From Chelonoidis abingdonii (Eukaryota; Chordata; Testudines; Testudinidae), in assembly GCF_003597395.2 (NCBI RefSeq), contig NC_133778.1, positions 17,335,248-17,399,247 on the forward strand: a stretch of DNA of 64,000 nt, written 5' to 3'. The notes under the pieces were generated by a model. The model saw nothing but the letters and a program-made list of their open reading frames with translations, was not told the DNA's origin and searched no databases. Positions within the stretch are counted from its first letter, which is position 1; every line of letters begins with the position of its first letter. Made by a program: the position numbers and the translations under genes. This document shows positions 1 to 13,608 of this stretch, piece after piece.

Positions 1-2815
1 ATCCTTCCCCTTCTGGTGCAAGACTCTCAGGCTTCACCCACAGGCTTCTGCAGAGGTGAAAGAGAAGCACACAGAAAATATTCTGCATCTCTTTTTCTAC
101 CTTGGCTCCTCTCATCTGCTCGAGGTTCCTTGGCCACAGGAGCATTTTGCCTTTCACTAGAACAGAAAGATAACGTCATTAATTCTTATATTTTTGCTTG
201 ACTGAAGCCATTGAGTGCTGCTGTAGTAACAGGCAGAATGTTCATGGATTCATTATTGCAGGCCCTTTAATACCGAGGTCCTTGCTCAGGTTTTACGTAT
301 AAACTGCCCCTGACAGTAGTGAGGTTTTGCCTGCATAAGGATGGAGTGGGTCGGTTGTCCCAGAGACTATAGTAGTTGTTCCTCTTATTTATTTATTTAT
401 TTATTTACTTATTTATTTGCTTGGACTCCTATTCTGTTCCCTTGGGCAGGTTAACTCTGCCAAGTGACGTTCAAGGCATCTGAAAAACACCCCTGGACAG
501 CACACGCAGAGAGAGCAGGGAGTAGTGGTGTGTGAGTTGGAGCACTGGGTTATTGCCCACTTCTCAATTACTTTGCTCATTCATATGTATGTACTTTGTG
601 ATGAGAGGAAAAGAGCTTTCACTGTTTAATTTACATGATCTGTAGCCTGCTACTAGGACCACAGGAAGATTAAGGGGGACACAGAGGAAGCAGATACTTG
701 GAGCCCTCCTTTGACATTTTGCCCTGTCCCTCTTCGCTATTTCCTCATTTCTCTCTTGTCTTTTCCTCTCCTTCCTTCAAAATACTCTTTCCTCACCATC
801 CTCCCAAACCCCACTCCTGTTCTTCTCCCCTTTACTTCCCAGTAAATAGATATTAAATAGTCACCAGTATTGAGGGCCACCAGCCTTCTTAACAGGGGTG
901 TCATTTGCCATGGGACAAGCGGGGCAGTTCCTCCCCCAGCCTTGGTTTCCCGCCCCCAGACTTTTCATAGGTCTTTGTGCTCCACCTTCCTCCCCCAACT
1001 TTTGCAAGATACAATATAATCACATAATATTTTATATGCTGACACAGATTTGCCTCTCCCAGAATTTTTCAGAAAAGTTGCCCCTGCTTCTTGAATATAC
1101 TTAAGACATTTCACCCTGAGTTCAAACAGTGTGGTCTAGTAGGCGCTAGACTGGCATTCAGGGGGCACAGATTCTATCTGCATCTCTGCCATTGACCTCC
1201 TGTATGACCTTGGGCATCACTTCTGTCTCCACTGCCATCCTTCATCAGTCTGGTCTCTTTAGAATATAAGCAGGGCAGGAACTGTTTCTCACTGTGTGTA
1301 TGTACAGAACCTTACACAATGAAGCCCTGATCTCAGCTGGTGCCTCTATGTACTTTTCTATAAACATTAATCTCCTAAAACAATTGTGATCATGGCACTG
1401 TATGCCATCTGAAGTCTGCCAGATGAAAAAGCAGGGGGAGCAGTGGTTATTAGTGAACAGCAAGCAAATGTAGCTATTTGCAATGTAATACTTTAGCCAC
1501 CTGTCTCTTCTTCCTTCTAAGGATCCCAGGTGAATGAACTCAGCCTCCTACAATCTCTGGGAGATGGTGAAGAATTATTAGCCCGCAGGGTGCCCAGCAC
1601 CCTGAACTCCCATCTTTAGAATTGTTCAGTACCCTGCAGAGTTGAGCCCTAAGTGAGAAAGAAAGTGAAATACCCAAGGAAGCCTGTGGCAGAACCAGGA
1701 ACATGGCCTAGATTTTCTGGTGCCTAGTTCTCTACTTTAGCCACAAGTCCATCTTTTCTCTTCAGTGGCTCGGAAAGCTGCCAGTGCCATGCTAGGCTGG
1801 GGGGCTGAGTAAATATCGAGCCCTCCTGGAACATGATGATTGATAAAGAAAGTATGAAAGAAACTTCTGTTCTTGATGGATGTCCTGGGGCCTTGTACAA
1901 TACATGGGCCCCAGATATGAGCCCCTTCTGCTCCCCACTATAGCAAAAGGATCTATATAATGTGAAAGCACCTGTTCATTGAACAGATATAATCATGAGA
2001 AAAGACACTTTGCTCAAAGCAATGTCATGCTTATATAAGTACTAAACAAAATCCTATTTCATGGCTGGACACCAACCAATTGTAAAGCAAGAGGACTATA
2101 TGCCTCCCACCCATCACTTAGAGAGTCATGGGAAAACATTTCCTGCACTGTACATCACACTTGATCAGAATATTGACATCACAGCAGTTACCTGATTTTG
2201 TAGCTCAGGTGCTAAAAAATTAAACAGCAGGTAGCTCCATCAGGAGGGAGTGTAGGTCTTGTGGCTGTGATCCAAGGAAGGGATTGCTGGCGCTCTAGGA
2301 TAAATGGAAGACATGCCCAACCTGTTTGAAATAATCATTCATGTGCATGCCACTGTGTAGTAATCTAAGTAGGTTAATTACCACTCCACAGCTGGGCTTT
2401 GTCAGATGGTGAGCGGATTAGTTGAATCTGTGGCACACCCTGGATCTATGGCACATCTTGCACCTGGAGCGTGGGATTTATTGTTGAGATGGCAAGGATG
2501 TGAATTCACATGCTTTGTGTCTCTATCATACACTTACTGGCTCTGAGCTGGCAAACCATCTAGAAACTGCAGCTGCTTTCCAGGTGGGTTCAGTTTCCCC
2601 ATAAAGGACAGTAAGAGTGGGAAGGGCAGGGCTTGCTACAATATAGTATAACCTCCTCTCAGGGCAGGAGAGGTCGTGATTCTCTCCTTCCATTGCAAAT
2701 GAGAGGTTAGTGTTTAAATTTATAAAAGAGAGGAGGGTCTTACATTTGGGCACTGGACTGGCATTCTGGGTTTAATTCCTGGTTCTACCATAGGGCTTCT
2801 TGTATGACCTAGTAT
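1..2815. other. Gene-free flank with old repeats
   Basis: I see no exon here: open frames are short and match nothing I recognise. A (TTTA)n microsatellite lies at 384-418. Two MIR/CORE-SINE-like stretches are suggested at about 1118-1232 and 2745-2815, both with the typical segment ending in tgtatgacct. The second is cut short by the Penelope-like insertion at 2816. Untranslated 5' exons of CMKLR2 could lie in this flank but cannot be recognised from sequence alone. Confidence 0.5.
384..418. repeat. (TTTA)n microsatellite
   Basis: About eight tandem TTTA units with one TTAC interruption. Confidence 0.9.
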
Positions 2816-4452
2816 CAGAGGGGTAGCCGTGTTAGTCTGGATCTGTAAAAGCAGCAGAGAATCCTGTGGTACCTTACAGACTAACAGACATTTTGGAGCG
2901 TGAGCTTTCCTGGGTGAATACCCACTTCGTCAGACGCAGGTAGTGGAAATTTTGAGGGGCAGATATATATATGCTAGCAAGCAAGCTACAGATAACGAGG
3001 TTAGTTCAATCAGGGAGGATGAGGCCCTGTTCTAGCAGTAGAGGTGTGAAAACCAAGGGAGGAGAAACTGGTTCTGTAATTGGCAAGCCATTCACAGTCT
3101 TTGTTTAGTCCAGAGTGATGTGTCAAATTGCAGATGAACTGAAGCTCAGCAGTTTCTCTTTGAAGTCGTGGTCCTGGAAGTTTTTTGCTTGCAGGATGGC
3201 CACCTTAGGTCGGCTATAGTGTTGGGCCAGGGAGGTTGAAGTGCTCTTCCTACAGGTTTTTGTATATTGGCCAGGTCCTGATAATCTGATTTGTGTCATG
3301 ATCCTTTTCCGTGTGGACTGGTCCAGGTTTTGGGCCGAGTGTACATAGCAGAGGGCCACTGCTGCATTATGATGGCGTATTATTACATTGCGGTGCGACT
3401 GCAGTGTGAATGACCAGTGATGGTATGGCTGATCTGGTTAGGGTCCTAGTGATGGTTGTGTTGCTGGTGTAGATATTGTGGGCAGAGTTGGCATGCGAGG
3501 TTGTTGCATGGAATTGGTTCCTGAGTAGATTACTATGTCGTAGATGTCAGTTGCTGGTGAAGGAATATGTTTCAGGTGGCAGTGTTGGTCTGTGGGCAAG
3601 GATTGGCCTGCCACCAAGACCTCGTAAAGTGTGGGATCATTGTCCAGGATGGGGTTGTAGATCCTGATTGAGGCGTTGGAGGGGTTTTAGCTGGGGGCTG
3701 TTATGTGATGGCCAGTGGAGTCCTGTTGGTTTCTTTCTGGCTGTTTGTCTTGCAGTAGGAGGCTTCTGGGTACACGTCTGGCTCTGTTGATCTGTTTCCT
3801 AATTCCTTGTGCGGGTATTGTAGTTGATGAATGCTGGTGGATGATTTGTAGGTGTTGGTCTCTGCCTGAGGGGTTAGAGCAGATGCGGTTGTACCCTCAG
3901 TGCGGCTGTTAGACAATGGATCGTGTAATGTGCCTGGGAATGGAGCTGGAGGCATGAAGGTAGGACAGCGGTCGCGGTAGGTTTTCGATATATAGGGTAG
4001 GTGTTAATGTGACCATCACGTTATTAATTCTGCACCGTTGGTGTTCTAGAGTGGACCTCTGTGTTAGATTGTCCAGGCTAGGTTGATGTGAGGGTGGAAG
4101 TTGTTGAAATCGTTGGTGATAGAATAAACCCTTGCCGTCCGGCGGCTCTAAAAGGGGTATGCTGATTTGTTCGCGTGTTAGTGTAGGATGTCCTGAGTAG
4201 ATGGTTGCAGTTCCTTAGTGTAGTTCCTCAAGTGGGATCTGAGGGGAAGTGGCCTTGAGAATTTGGTATTGGAGAGTTGTCTGCAGCCTCCTTTGCGTAG
4301 TCAGACTGTTCATGATGACAAACAGCAACCTCCTTTATCAGCCTCTTTGATGATTAATGGTCAGGGGTGGTTCTGAGCTGTGGATGGCATGCGTTCTGCC
4401 AAACTTAGGTTATGAGGCAAGCGGTGTTATTTTTCCCGATTTCTGCCTGTGC
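2816..4452 (-). mobile_element. Penelope-like retroelement, truncated minus-strand copy
   Basis: Read on the minus strand, this is the 3' half of a Penelope-like element. Its frames are broken. Around 3700-3955 they give a segment I associate with the region after the reverse transcriptase in turtle Penelope-like proteins. Around 3123-3359 they give a C-terminal part ending in FKEKLLSFSSSAI, which would follow a GIY-YIG endonuclease. The outer end (2816-2940) is the short terminal repeat common in turtle genomes, with a perfect hairpin stem and a hammerhead-like core. An internal deletion joins flanks near 4117 and removes the RT catalytic core. Family assignment is from memory of turtle repeats; the element is certainly not intact. 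Confidence 0.75.
2900..2940 (-). ncRNA. Hammerhead-ribozyme-like motif in Penelope terminal repeat
   Basis: On the minus strand CTGACGA (plus 2927-2933) is followed by a hairpin stem of GTGGGT and ACCCA bases and then GAAA (plus 2906-2909). This is the order of hammerhead core elements: CUGANGA, stem II, GAAA. Penelope-like elements are known to carry small hammerhead variants. The base pair next to the core does not fit the classical pairing, and the stem is decayed in this copy, so activity is doubtful. Confidence 0.4.
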
Positions 4453-5288
4453 CACTCCCTACACTAACACACCGGAACAAATTCAGAGCAATACCCTTAG
4501 AGTCCCCCAACCAGGGTTATTCTATCTACTTACCCAAGATCCACAAACCGGAAATCCTGGGACGCCTCCCATCATCTCGGGCATGGCACTCTCACCGAAA
4601 GGACTGTCTGGATATGTGCGACTCTCTACTCAGACCCTATGCCACCAAGCACTCCCAGCTAATCTTCCGTGACACACTGAATTTCCTGAGGAAATACAAT
4701 GCATTGGTGTCACCTCCCAGAAAACACCATCCTAGCCACCATGGATGTAGAGGCTCTCTACACTCAAACATCCCACACACAGATGGAAGTACCAACTGTC
4801 AGAACAGACCTGATGATGCCACAGGCACAACTGGCTGCGGAGCTCTGTGCCTTTTCATACTACACACAACGTATTTCAAGTTTTGATGACAATATAATAT
4901 CTCCAGATCAGTGGCCTGCTATGAGGCACCCGGATGGCCCCAACAATACGCCAATATTTTATGGCTGATTGGAACAACGCTTCCTCAACTCTCGTCACTC
5001 ACGCCACTTCTCACCTACGCGTACATTGATGACATCTTCATCATCTGGACCCATGGAAGGAGACTCTAGAAAAAATTCCACACGATTTCAACAACTTCCA
5101 CCCCGCCATCAACCTCAGCCTGGACCAATCTACAGGAGGTCCACTTTCTAGACACCACGTGCAAATAAGTGATGGTCACTAAACACCACCCTATATCGAA
5201 AACCTACCGACCGCTGTGCCTACCTTCATGCCTCCAGCTTCCATCCCGGGCACATTACACGATCCATTGTCTACAGCCAAGCACTGTT
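4453..5288 (+). mobile_element. Penelope-like retroelement, inverted RT fragment
   Basis: This plus-strand piece abuts the minus-strand copy at about 4452/4453. It encodes reverse-transcriptase segments in several broken frames: a YLPKIHKPEILG stretch near 4500-4560, an SNIPHTDG-like stretch near 4765-4790 and an intact catalytic YIDDIFIIW motif at 5022-5048. YIDD is the two-aspartate palm motif of RT. The piece supplies the part that the neighbouring minus copy has lost and overlaps it at both ends, so these are two partial copies, not one clean inversion. Many frameshifts make it a pseudogene. Confidence 0.75.
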
Positions 5289-7279
5289 CAAAGAAAGCTC
5301 CTTTTGACATAACAGCATTTAGGAGATGTGGAAATAACAGGCTGCACATGAGCGTGGAATGCTCCTTCACTCAGAAAGATGTAATGAAGAGACTGCTAGG
5401 GGCCTTCAGACCTGTGCTTGCCAGAATGATTGATTGCAACTTACCCATATCTGTAAGGGACTCTATTTAGCCATTTTGTCCATTGCATAGCCCATTCTTG
5501 TTCTCCAACTACAGGCTATGCAATCACATCATTGCCAGTCATTTAGCATAGGCTAGAACAGTAATCTTGATTACTAGTCACATGACAAATGTAGTGGGCC
5601 TGATTCTGTTCTGCACATACCAGTGTTACACCTGTTGTTATTCTTGCTTTACACTGGAGCAAGTGAAATCAGAATGAGGCCCCACATCACTAGATGAAAA
5701 TGCAAATTCCAAATAGCTTTATCAGGATAACTCTGAGTCTGCTCCGTTTCTCATATCTTCTTTTTACTCTGAGATGCTCTATGTACCTCTCTGTATGTAT
5801 GGCAACATTTCTGCCAAACTGAGATTTCTAGCTATTTATAGTGTCTGCAGTGACGACCTGGCTCACGATGCAGAAACCAAGGAAGCTAAATCACTGTCCC
5901 AACCCAGCTATTTAAAACCCAGGGACACTCCTTCTAAGAAATATTTTTTTCTTAGTTAAGTACCTGAAACCAAATGCAAAATGTTTGTTTTGCGCTTGTT
6001 TGCGGATAACATGCACAGCTGTCCATGCGTGGGAGTTTGTAATCTCAGCAGTAATCCTGGCGGGGTTTACAATCTCCATAGGTGCCTTTGTGAACCTTTG
6101 TCAAAGTTCCCCTACCTTTAAGTAGCCTGGGGGAGCTAAATATCTCTGATGAACTGTACACAGCCCATCTGCTCTTTGGAGAACTTTGTGGGGGACTTGG
6201 TATGTTCCCTTTTTTGAGGAAGAGAATTACTCCCTAAATAAGCACTTCAAATTCTCAGAGAGTCCGAAATAGTTTGCATTGACATCTCTTGAGTGAAACA
6301 GATTTCTAGGCCAAAATCTGTCTGAGATCTGTCATAGCCAACAAGCATCAGACAATCTTTTGAAAATTTTAGTTGCTTTGAAGATCTGATTCACCTCTGT
6401 AGCCGAGGGCTCCCAAGTCCAAGAACTTCTGCAAATTCTCCTCTAACCACAGATCACACATGTGGAATTTGAAATGTCCAGGACCACCGCTTAAATTCAG
6501 GTGGAGCTGTCGGGAGTGGAGCTCTGGTAAATATTTTCAGACTCTCTGGGCTGAAGCCCCAAGCCCCTGGCTTGCCTCCTGTGGGGCTGAAGTCCCGAGC
6601 CCCAGGTCTACAGGAAATGCTCTGTAAGAATTTAAGCCCTGTCCAGGACCTTTCATGAGTATTTAGAAGTAATATAATTCTTGTCACAAAATTAACAGCA
6701 GAGAGACAGCCAGCTCTGCTAATTTCAACTTTCTTGTGACAGGATCTACCATTGTGACCTCTACAATCAACTTTACTGGCCAAATCTTCCCCAAGCAAAT
6801 GCAGCGACCTTGGTTTACAAAACTGAACAAATGGACTTGCCACCCATATAGTCATGTTCATCTTTAAGCAACACAGACTGCAAACACACCTTCACTTGAC
6901 CACATCTATTGATTTTAAGTGATGAGAACCAAATCTGGGAGATGGTTGCAGCCCAAATTCTTAGTATAAGATACCTGGATAATTCACTAAGGGCCAAATG
7001 TTGTTGGTCTCAGAGAACTTTGATCCTTTAAGAAGACTTCACACAGTACAAAATGAACTGAAATTGTGACTGTCTGTTTGTCATCTGCTATTTTAGACTG
7101 AAAACCTGAGTCTGATTTCAACACTGAGGCACAGAGAGGTCAAGCAACTACCCCAGATCCAACAGGAAATCTGTGGCATAGCCAGGAATAGAACCCACAG
7201 GGCCAGATTCCAGGTCCCATTTTATAACTACAAAACCCATATTTCATGTGACAGAGGAAAACTTTTAAATAAAAACAAA
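5289..7279. other. Gene-free stretch, including an unexplained open frame tail
   Basis: A reading frame entering from the Penelope fragment continues to a stop at 5468-5470 and gives about 60 codons beyond the repeat ([10 protein letters not shown] at the start). I do not recognise it. A MIR-like stretch sits at about 7120-7200, with tgaggcacagagaggtcaag. I see no splice-flanked exon. Confidence 0.4.
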
Positions 7280-7915
7280 AGATGACCTGGTGGATAATGC
7301 TGAACACGAGCTCTCAGTGTGATGCTGAGGCCAAAAGGGCTAATGTGATCCTGGGATGGATAAACAGAGGACTTTTGAATAGGAGTAGAGCAGTTATTTT
7401 ACCTCTGTATTTGGCACTGGTAGGACTGCTGCTGGAATACTGTGTCCAGTTCTGATATCAACAGTTCAAGATGGATGAGAATAAATTGGAGAGGGTTCAG
7501 AGAAGAGCCATGAGAATGATTAAAGGGTGAGAAAACCTGCCTTATAGTCTATTTAGTTTAACAAAGAGAAGCTTAAGGGGTGACTTGATTACAGTCTATA
7601 AGTGCCAACATGGTGAATACATTTTTAATAATGAGATCTTCTGTCTAGCAGAGAATGGTATAACATAATCCAATGGCTGGAAGTTCAAGCTAGACAAATT
7701 CAGACTGGAAATTTTGAATGAGAGTGATTAACCACTGGAGCAATTTACCGAGGGTCATGGTGCATTCTCCATCACTGACAATTTTAAAATGAAGACTGGA
7801 TGTTTTTCTAAAAGATCCACTTTAATGTTTTGGGGGAGTTCTATGGCCTGTGCTACACCGGAGGTCAGATTGGATGATCACAGATTGGAGGTCTGTCCTT
7901 GGAATCTATGAGTAA
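7280..7915 (+). mobile_element. CR1 LINE fragment, 3' region
   Basis: Diverged 3' part of a CR1 retroposon in plus orientation. It ends with the family's usual tail, ggtcagattggatgatcac followed by ggaatctatgag. The stretch contains no usable reading frame and is old, judged by many indels. Confidence 0.8.
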
Positions 7916-10900
7916 ATGTAAAAATGGATTATCTACATAATTGATGCTCAATGGGGGTAACGCTATGAAAGTAACAGAGTAATGCAACTCCAGACACTGA
8001 GTCAATGGAGCTATGCCATTGCTGATTTACACAACAGTTGGGAATCTGGCCTTGGAATCAGCTGTAGGAAAAGCACTGTCTGTGGCACATGGTAAAATCT
8101 CTTGGGTACTAGAAACATTTATTAATACTTTGCATTTCTTTAGATCTTTCTGTCCAAGGATCTCAAGGCACAAGCATTAATGACTCCAAGCTTACAATGC
8201 TCCTGAGGCAGTTTAATTATTATTCTCTCTTTTACAGACAGGGAAACTTAGACACACAGGCTAAACATTTTCACACTTGGTGGCTTAAAGTTAGGCACCT
8301 CTATCTACAGTTAGTTAGGCAACCAAATTAAAGAGAATCAGTTTGTGGAGGGGCTTGTGACCTCAAAGTATGAATGGACAACAAAGGGAGCAAGTGTTCT
8401 GCCTGCCCTTTCCAGAAAGGATTTGTTTACTGTTTAAAACACCTTTCGACAGACATAATCATCTTTTAAACTTGGTCGGTTTCAATGCATTAAAAGCAAT
8501 TTTGTAACTTGTACCCGTCCCTGAGTCCTATCGGCCAAACTTCTAACCACATTTTCCTGTTTATTGAGAAAGATTTTCCTCTCTCTTGCTGCTGTGTGAA
8601 ACCCAAAGCCCAGCAGGGAGTGAGCCTGCATGTCTGAATGTCTCCAAACCCCACCCCTACCCCACTCTGGCAACTGGACATGCACAGACTAGAAAGCCCT
8701 AACAACAATCGCTGTCCAGCGGCCTGCAATCTTTATTGCACCTCTTTTTGTAGATAGGTTCTCTCATACACCTATCAGTTTTCACTGCCTCTGTCTAGCT
8801 CTTGATGCTTCCCTTGGCTCTGTTTGGGGGCCCCCGCAGGGAGACAGCATACTGTGTATCATGTTAGAGGAGCACTCTAGATCTGTGTATGTAACTAGTT
8901 AAGGTGCTAGTAGATGGTCCTAGGTTTTGTATGACCAGTAGTCTTGTCACACACTGTAAATGGCTTCCTTTGTGCAGCTCTTTACATCAATTCTTGATGA
9001 TCGAATCAAGGACTGTCCACAGGTGGCAATGGCAACTCACAATCCTGCTTCCCTCCTTCTCCCCCACCCAGTTTGTCTATCAGTCTATTAGCAGATGCAC
9101 GTTACGTATTTGTCTCACAACTCTCCTTAAAAAACAACAACTAGGTTCTAACTCTGCAAACTCTTAGTGCACATGGCCTTTATGAGACAGTTCACGTGCG
9201 TTTGCTGGGTAGGGACCCCAAGCTTGTAAAACCTTTTTGCTTCTGGGAGACTGGGGTAAGCAAAGGAGTTTGAGGTGAGGTACTTGGACAAAGCATAACC
9301 TTGGAATTATAGTTCGTCAAACCACATTTACAATACTGCACATCACAAAAATAGGCCCTCTTTCTAGAGGGGTCTTTTATTTGGTGTGTTTTGGTTCACA
9401 CTAGAAATACATAGATATTTGATAAATGTCTTTTCTCCTGTTAGGCAGCATCTCTGAAGATCTAAACATAGCAGGGACATTGCCAGGTAATTTAGTTTCC
9501 AAATTAAGATTTGGGAGTTTTAAGAGGCTTTACAAAACCTCATATTAAAATGCTCTTTCAGTATTATTTTTAGCTTCAATTTTAAATAAGTTGTTTGGAT
9601 ACAAACATTTCCATGGGGCATTTGCAACTCAAATATTGCTCCTTTGTGCTGGTACTTGAGAACCAGAAATTGAACTGCATGGCGACTGAAATGCAGAATG
9701 TAACCAGCAATAGATGGTCAAATTTCACTTTTAACTTTTTAAAAATTATTTCAGTTTAATCTAAGGTATTATTTGTTATGTGGGTAAAGGCATTTAAAAT
9801 AAACATAAAGGGTCATCTCAGGATTTTAAAAAAATGTTCTCTTGTTGGCTCAAACTCACTCTTATTCCAGCTGTTAAGGGTACTGCTCATGTTTATAATG
9901 TTCTTCTTGCAATGATATAATTTTTTTTGACAAATGACTCAGCTGGGTGGTACTGGTATTTGTACAGATTCCACACCCCAAGGGGATGTAGAATTTAATT
10001 ACATAAATGTGGCTCCCTTACAACCTGAACAAATATTTTTTTAAAAAACGTATATTGACCAGAATAACACACACAATAAAATTCCTTCAAGATGAGTAAA
10101 CTAGAAAGGACAGAAGTTATCACTCTTGCTAGATGAAATGGGGTAGCTCTTCTTTATACACTTTATAACATGAATATATCAATATATAACATCCTTCTGC
10201 TTATTTTTTACTTTTTCATCCATGTACACATTAAAGGCCTGATCCTGTAAACACTTATGTATGTGCATAACTTTACTCAAGTGAGTAGTCCCTTTGAAGT
10301 CAAAGAGCCATGCAAGATGTGGTTCAATGAGCAAAATATCTCAAGAGCCTTTTCCTGCTCTCCTTTAATTAATGGAATTAAAAAAATATGGAACTGGGCT
10401 CCAAATCTGCATGCTGAGTCTTAACTCCTTCCCAGAACTAGTCCTCAGGAAATTAATACAAATAGACTCACACTTCTTGCATCCAGTCGGCCATACATAG
10501 GCTGCTCTCAGTTACACCCATGCAGTACAGAGGTGTAACAGAGCAGAACTTGGTCTCTTTTGATCGGAGCTTCACTAATGCAACAAATCGCTCTTGATCA
10601 CAAATCTGCCAAAACAAGCCTGCTTTATGCTATTAAACTTTTCTCCCTCTAAAATTCCTTTTACTATCCATTTTCCTTTGTTTTATTTTCCTAGGCTCTT
10701 TTTATTGTTTTTCCTGCCCTTCCTGTTTAGATTCTTTCCCAGAAAATCATGGTCCAGAAGCTGTCTCAATAGCGGGAAGTTGAGAAACTGTGTGTGTTTT
10801 TTTTAACCTGCCAAGCATTTGCTGCTGAGGAATCATTTTTAGTTCTACTGCTTTCTTTTATTCTTTGGGGACGTTTTATCCGCCCTTCCTCTCCTCCATC

Positions 10901-13239
10901 TGCACCCAGTTAATTTCTCGGGTCCCTCTTTGATGAGTGCACATGCCATATTTTTCTTATCTTTCCTGTTGGACATTACTTTCTGCTGGGGAATATCCTT
11001 TTTTTACTGCATAGCAATTATCTGGTAGCTATCACTATAACTAAAACGATGAAATATTTCCTGGGTTTTTTTTCCACATTCTTCTAATTTGTGGCCTGAA
11101 ACTTTCCATGCTTAGTCTTTGCCCAAAATCGAGTGATCACCAGGGACCAACATATTTCTATTTTATCAAATGAAACTTGTGGGCCTGATTCAGCTGTGTT
11201 AGTCCATTTTTACTCCTAATGTAAGTCCATTAATTTCTACAACTTGTCCCTTGGGTCTCAGTTCAGCAAAGGAGTGAAGCATCTGCTTAAAGTTAAGCAT
11301 GTGCATAAATCCATCCCTATTCGGTAAAGTACTTGAAGCCAATGGGATTTAAGCACAAGTTTAAAAATAAGCACTTGTTTGTGATTTGCTGAATAGAATT
11401 AGACTTATGCACATGCTTCAGTGCTTAGAGAGAGAGTGCAGAGCTGGTCTCATTTTCTTCATTAGTTGAGAAATGGCAGAAAAACTTTAAAATGACAAAA
11501 AAAGGGGCAGGGAAAGAGTTACAATTCCTGTAGAGGCTATCCTGTCACCTAGGCAGGGCCAGATTTAGTGGCATGCTATCTAGGTAATTATAGGTCCCTA
11601 ATATCATAGTACCTGCATTCTACCCAAACTGTAACACATTTGTCCTCACAACACCTTGTGAGGTAGGGAAGTGAAGGTTCAGGGGTACTGAAGTGCAGAG
11701 AAATTAAATGACTTGCTTAACATCATCCACTTGATCTCTGGCAGAAGCGAAAACTGAACTCTTGCTCTCTTGAACTCCTGTCAGTACCTTAAGCCATGAG
11801 ACCTTCTGTGTTCCACTTCTAAAGAGTCTGCAAAGAAATGCAGTGTATCAAACTTGCTTCATACCACTAGTCAATTTAAAGGGGTCTAACTAGGGCATTT
11901 GCAAGCCAAGCAGCTCAAGGGCTTTTTGTACATAGCTCTATAATAAACTCTCTTTAGGATGAGCTGCATCGACTGCTTTGGTCCTTTGTGACAGAAAATA
12001 AATAATTTCTGTTGTCGGATTATTAAAGCTACTGCTGCTAGCCAGCCAAAGATGTTTGGTCCACGATGCCTTTTGTTGTGACTTTTTTTTCTTAATAACT
12101 GGTTTCATTACTATTGGTCTCACAAATTGTTTTCATTCTGGGAATGGATCTATGCCCATCTGGGATCTATATGGTAATTTCATGTTAAACGCTGGCAACG
12201 TTCTCCAGGATGTACAAGACACAAATAAGAACTCAAGGCCAGATGCAGATCTCATTTACACCACTGTAAATCTGGAGTCCACCACTTAAATCAAGAAATG
12301 CTTTACTAGCACTTTTCTTAAAGTAGTTGAATTGGAACACTTCACTGGTTGCCAAGGAAAATTCAGCAACATATATGGCTTTAGTTTAGTGACGCAGTAA
12401 AAAACAACTCCCCTTTGCCCATTATAAGATATCTGAGACTCCACTTTTGATTAAGTTTGAATATAACTAATTTCCTGTTTCAACAAACCAAGAGAAAAGT
12501 GCCCCTTCTTGGAAAGAAAACAAAATTCGGCCAGACCCCCGGCAGGTGTCACCTGGCTTACAGCTGCAGAGGCTTTACTGGAACGAAGTTGATTTACACC
12601 AACTGAGGACCTAGCCCACTGTTAATTTTTTTTTTAATCTTTGTACGATAAACTCTTTAATAAGGACCAGATTCTGATAGCCTTCTGCATGTTACCTCAC
12701 TCCATGAGCAGAACTTTTGAAGTCAGTGGGACTCCTCATGGAGCAAAACGTTACTCAAGAAGAGCAAGGGTGTTCAAATCTGGCCCTAAGAAGTCTGGAC
12801 TGTTTAGCTTTTCTGCGTCTCAGCATTCCTCATTGTAAACTTGTGTGTATCAGAGTGGAATAAACCCCTGAACTTTAAATTGCGACTATGACCTTGATGT
12901 TCCAGATCGTATTTTTAGCAATTTAAAGCAAAACAAAACAAAAAAACCCCAAGAAACTTGGCTCCCTAGCATTTTAATTGCACCCTTTCGCCTACACAGA
13001 CGCCTGGCTCTTCTCTGATTTCTGCCACAGACGTCCAATAAATCCTACTTCAAACAGGACTGGGAGACAGAAGCTGTAAAACCCCAAACTCAAAAAGAAA
13101 GAATAATATTTTGCACTTCTATAATGTCTTCCGTCCGAGTATCTCCCAGAACTTTACCAACATTATTGAGTTCACCTACTTAACACCCCATTTTGCAGGT
13201 AGGAAAACAGATGCAAAGAGATTAAGCAATTTGGCCAAT
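7916..13239. other. Gene-free stretch with old SINE and MITE remnants
   Basis: No exon is recognisable. MIR-like pieces occur at about 8160-8270, 11650-11760 and 13105-13235, with ttttacagacagggaaac-type cores. A palindromic element lies at about 11270-11425 (listed separately). The rest is AT-rich and unremarkable. Confidence 0.45.
11270..11425. repeat. Fold-back (MITE-like) repeat
   Basis: Arms AAGCATGTGCATAA (11295-11308) and TTATGCACATGCTT (11405-11418) are perfect reverse complements, inside a longer imperfect palindrome. This looks like a small non-autonomous DNA element. The family is unknown to me. Confidence 0.55.
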
Positions 13240-13608
13240 ATAAAAAATGATAAAAGGTTCAGAAAACCTGACCTAGGAGGAAAGGTTAAATAAACTGGGC
13301 ATGTTTCTTTTTGAGAAGGGCAGACCTGATCAGTCTTCAGATATGTTAAGGGCTGTGATAAAGAGGACTCTGATAAATTGTTCTATCTTAGGTAGTCAGG
13401 GAGAAGTAATCAGTTTAATCTGTAACAAGGGAGATGTAGTTCGTATATTAGGAAAATATTTCTAACTGTAAAGGTACTTTAACACTGGAATAGGCTTCTA
13501 AGAGAGGTTGTGGAATCCCCATCACTGGAGGTTTTTAATAACAGGCTGGACAAACCTCTGATGTGGATGATCTAGGTTTACTTAGTCCTGCCTCAGTGCA
13601 GGGGGCTC
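13240..13608 (+). mobile_element. CR1 LINE fragment, left part
   Basis: Diverged CR1 3' region in plus orientation. It holds the familiar stretch tggaatccccatcactggag and the lead-up to the 3' end, cctgcctcagtgcaggggg. The CR1 then breaks off at an LTR insertion and resumes at about 14463. Confidence 0.8.
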
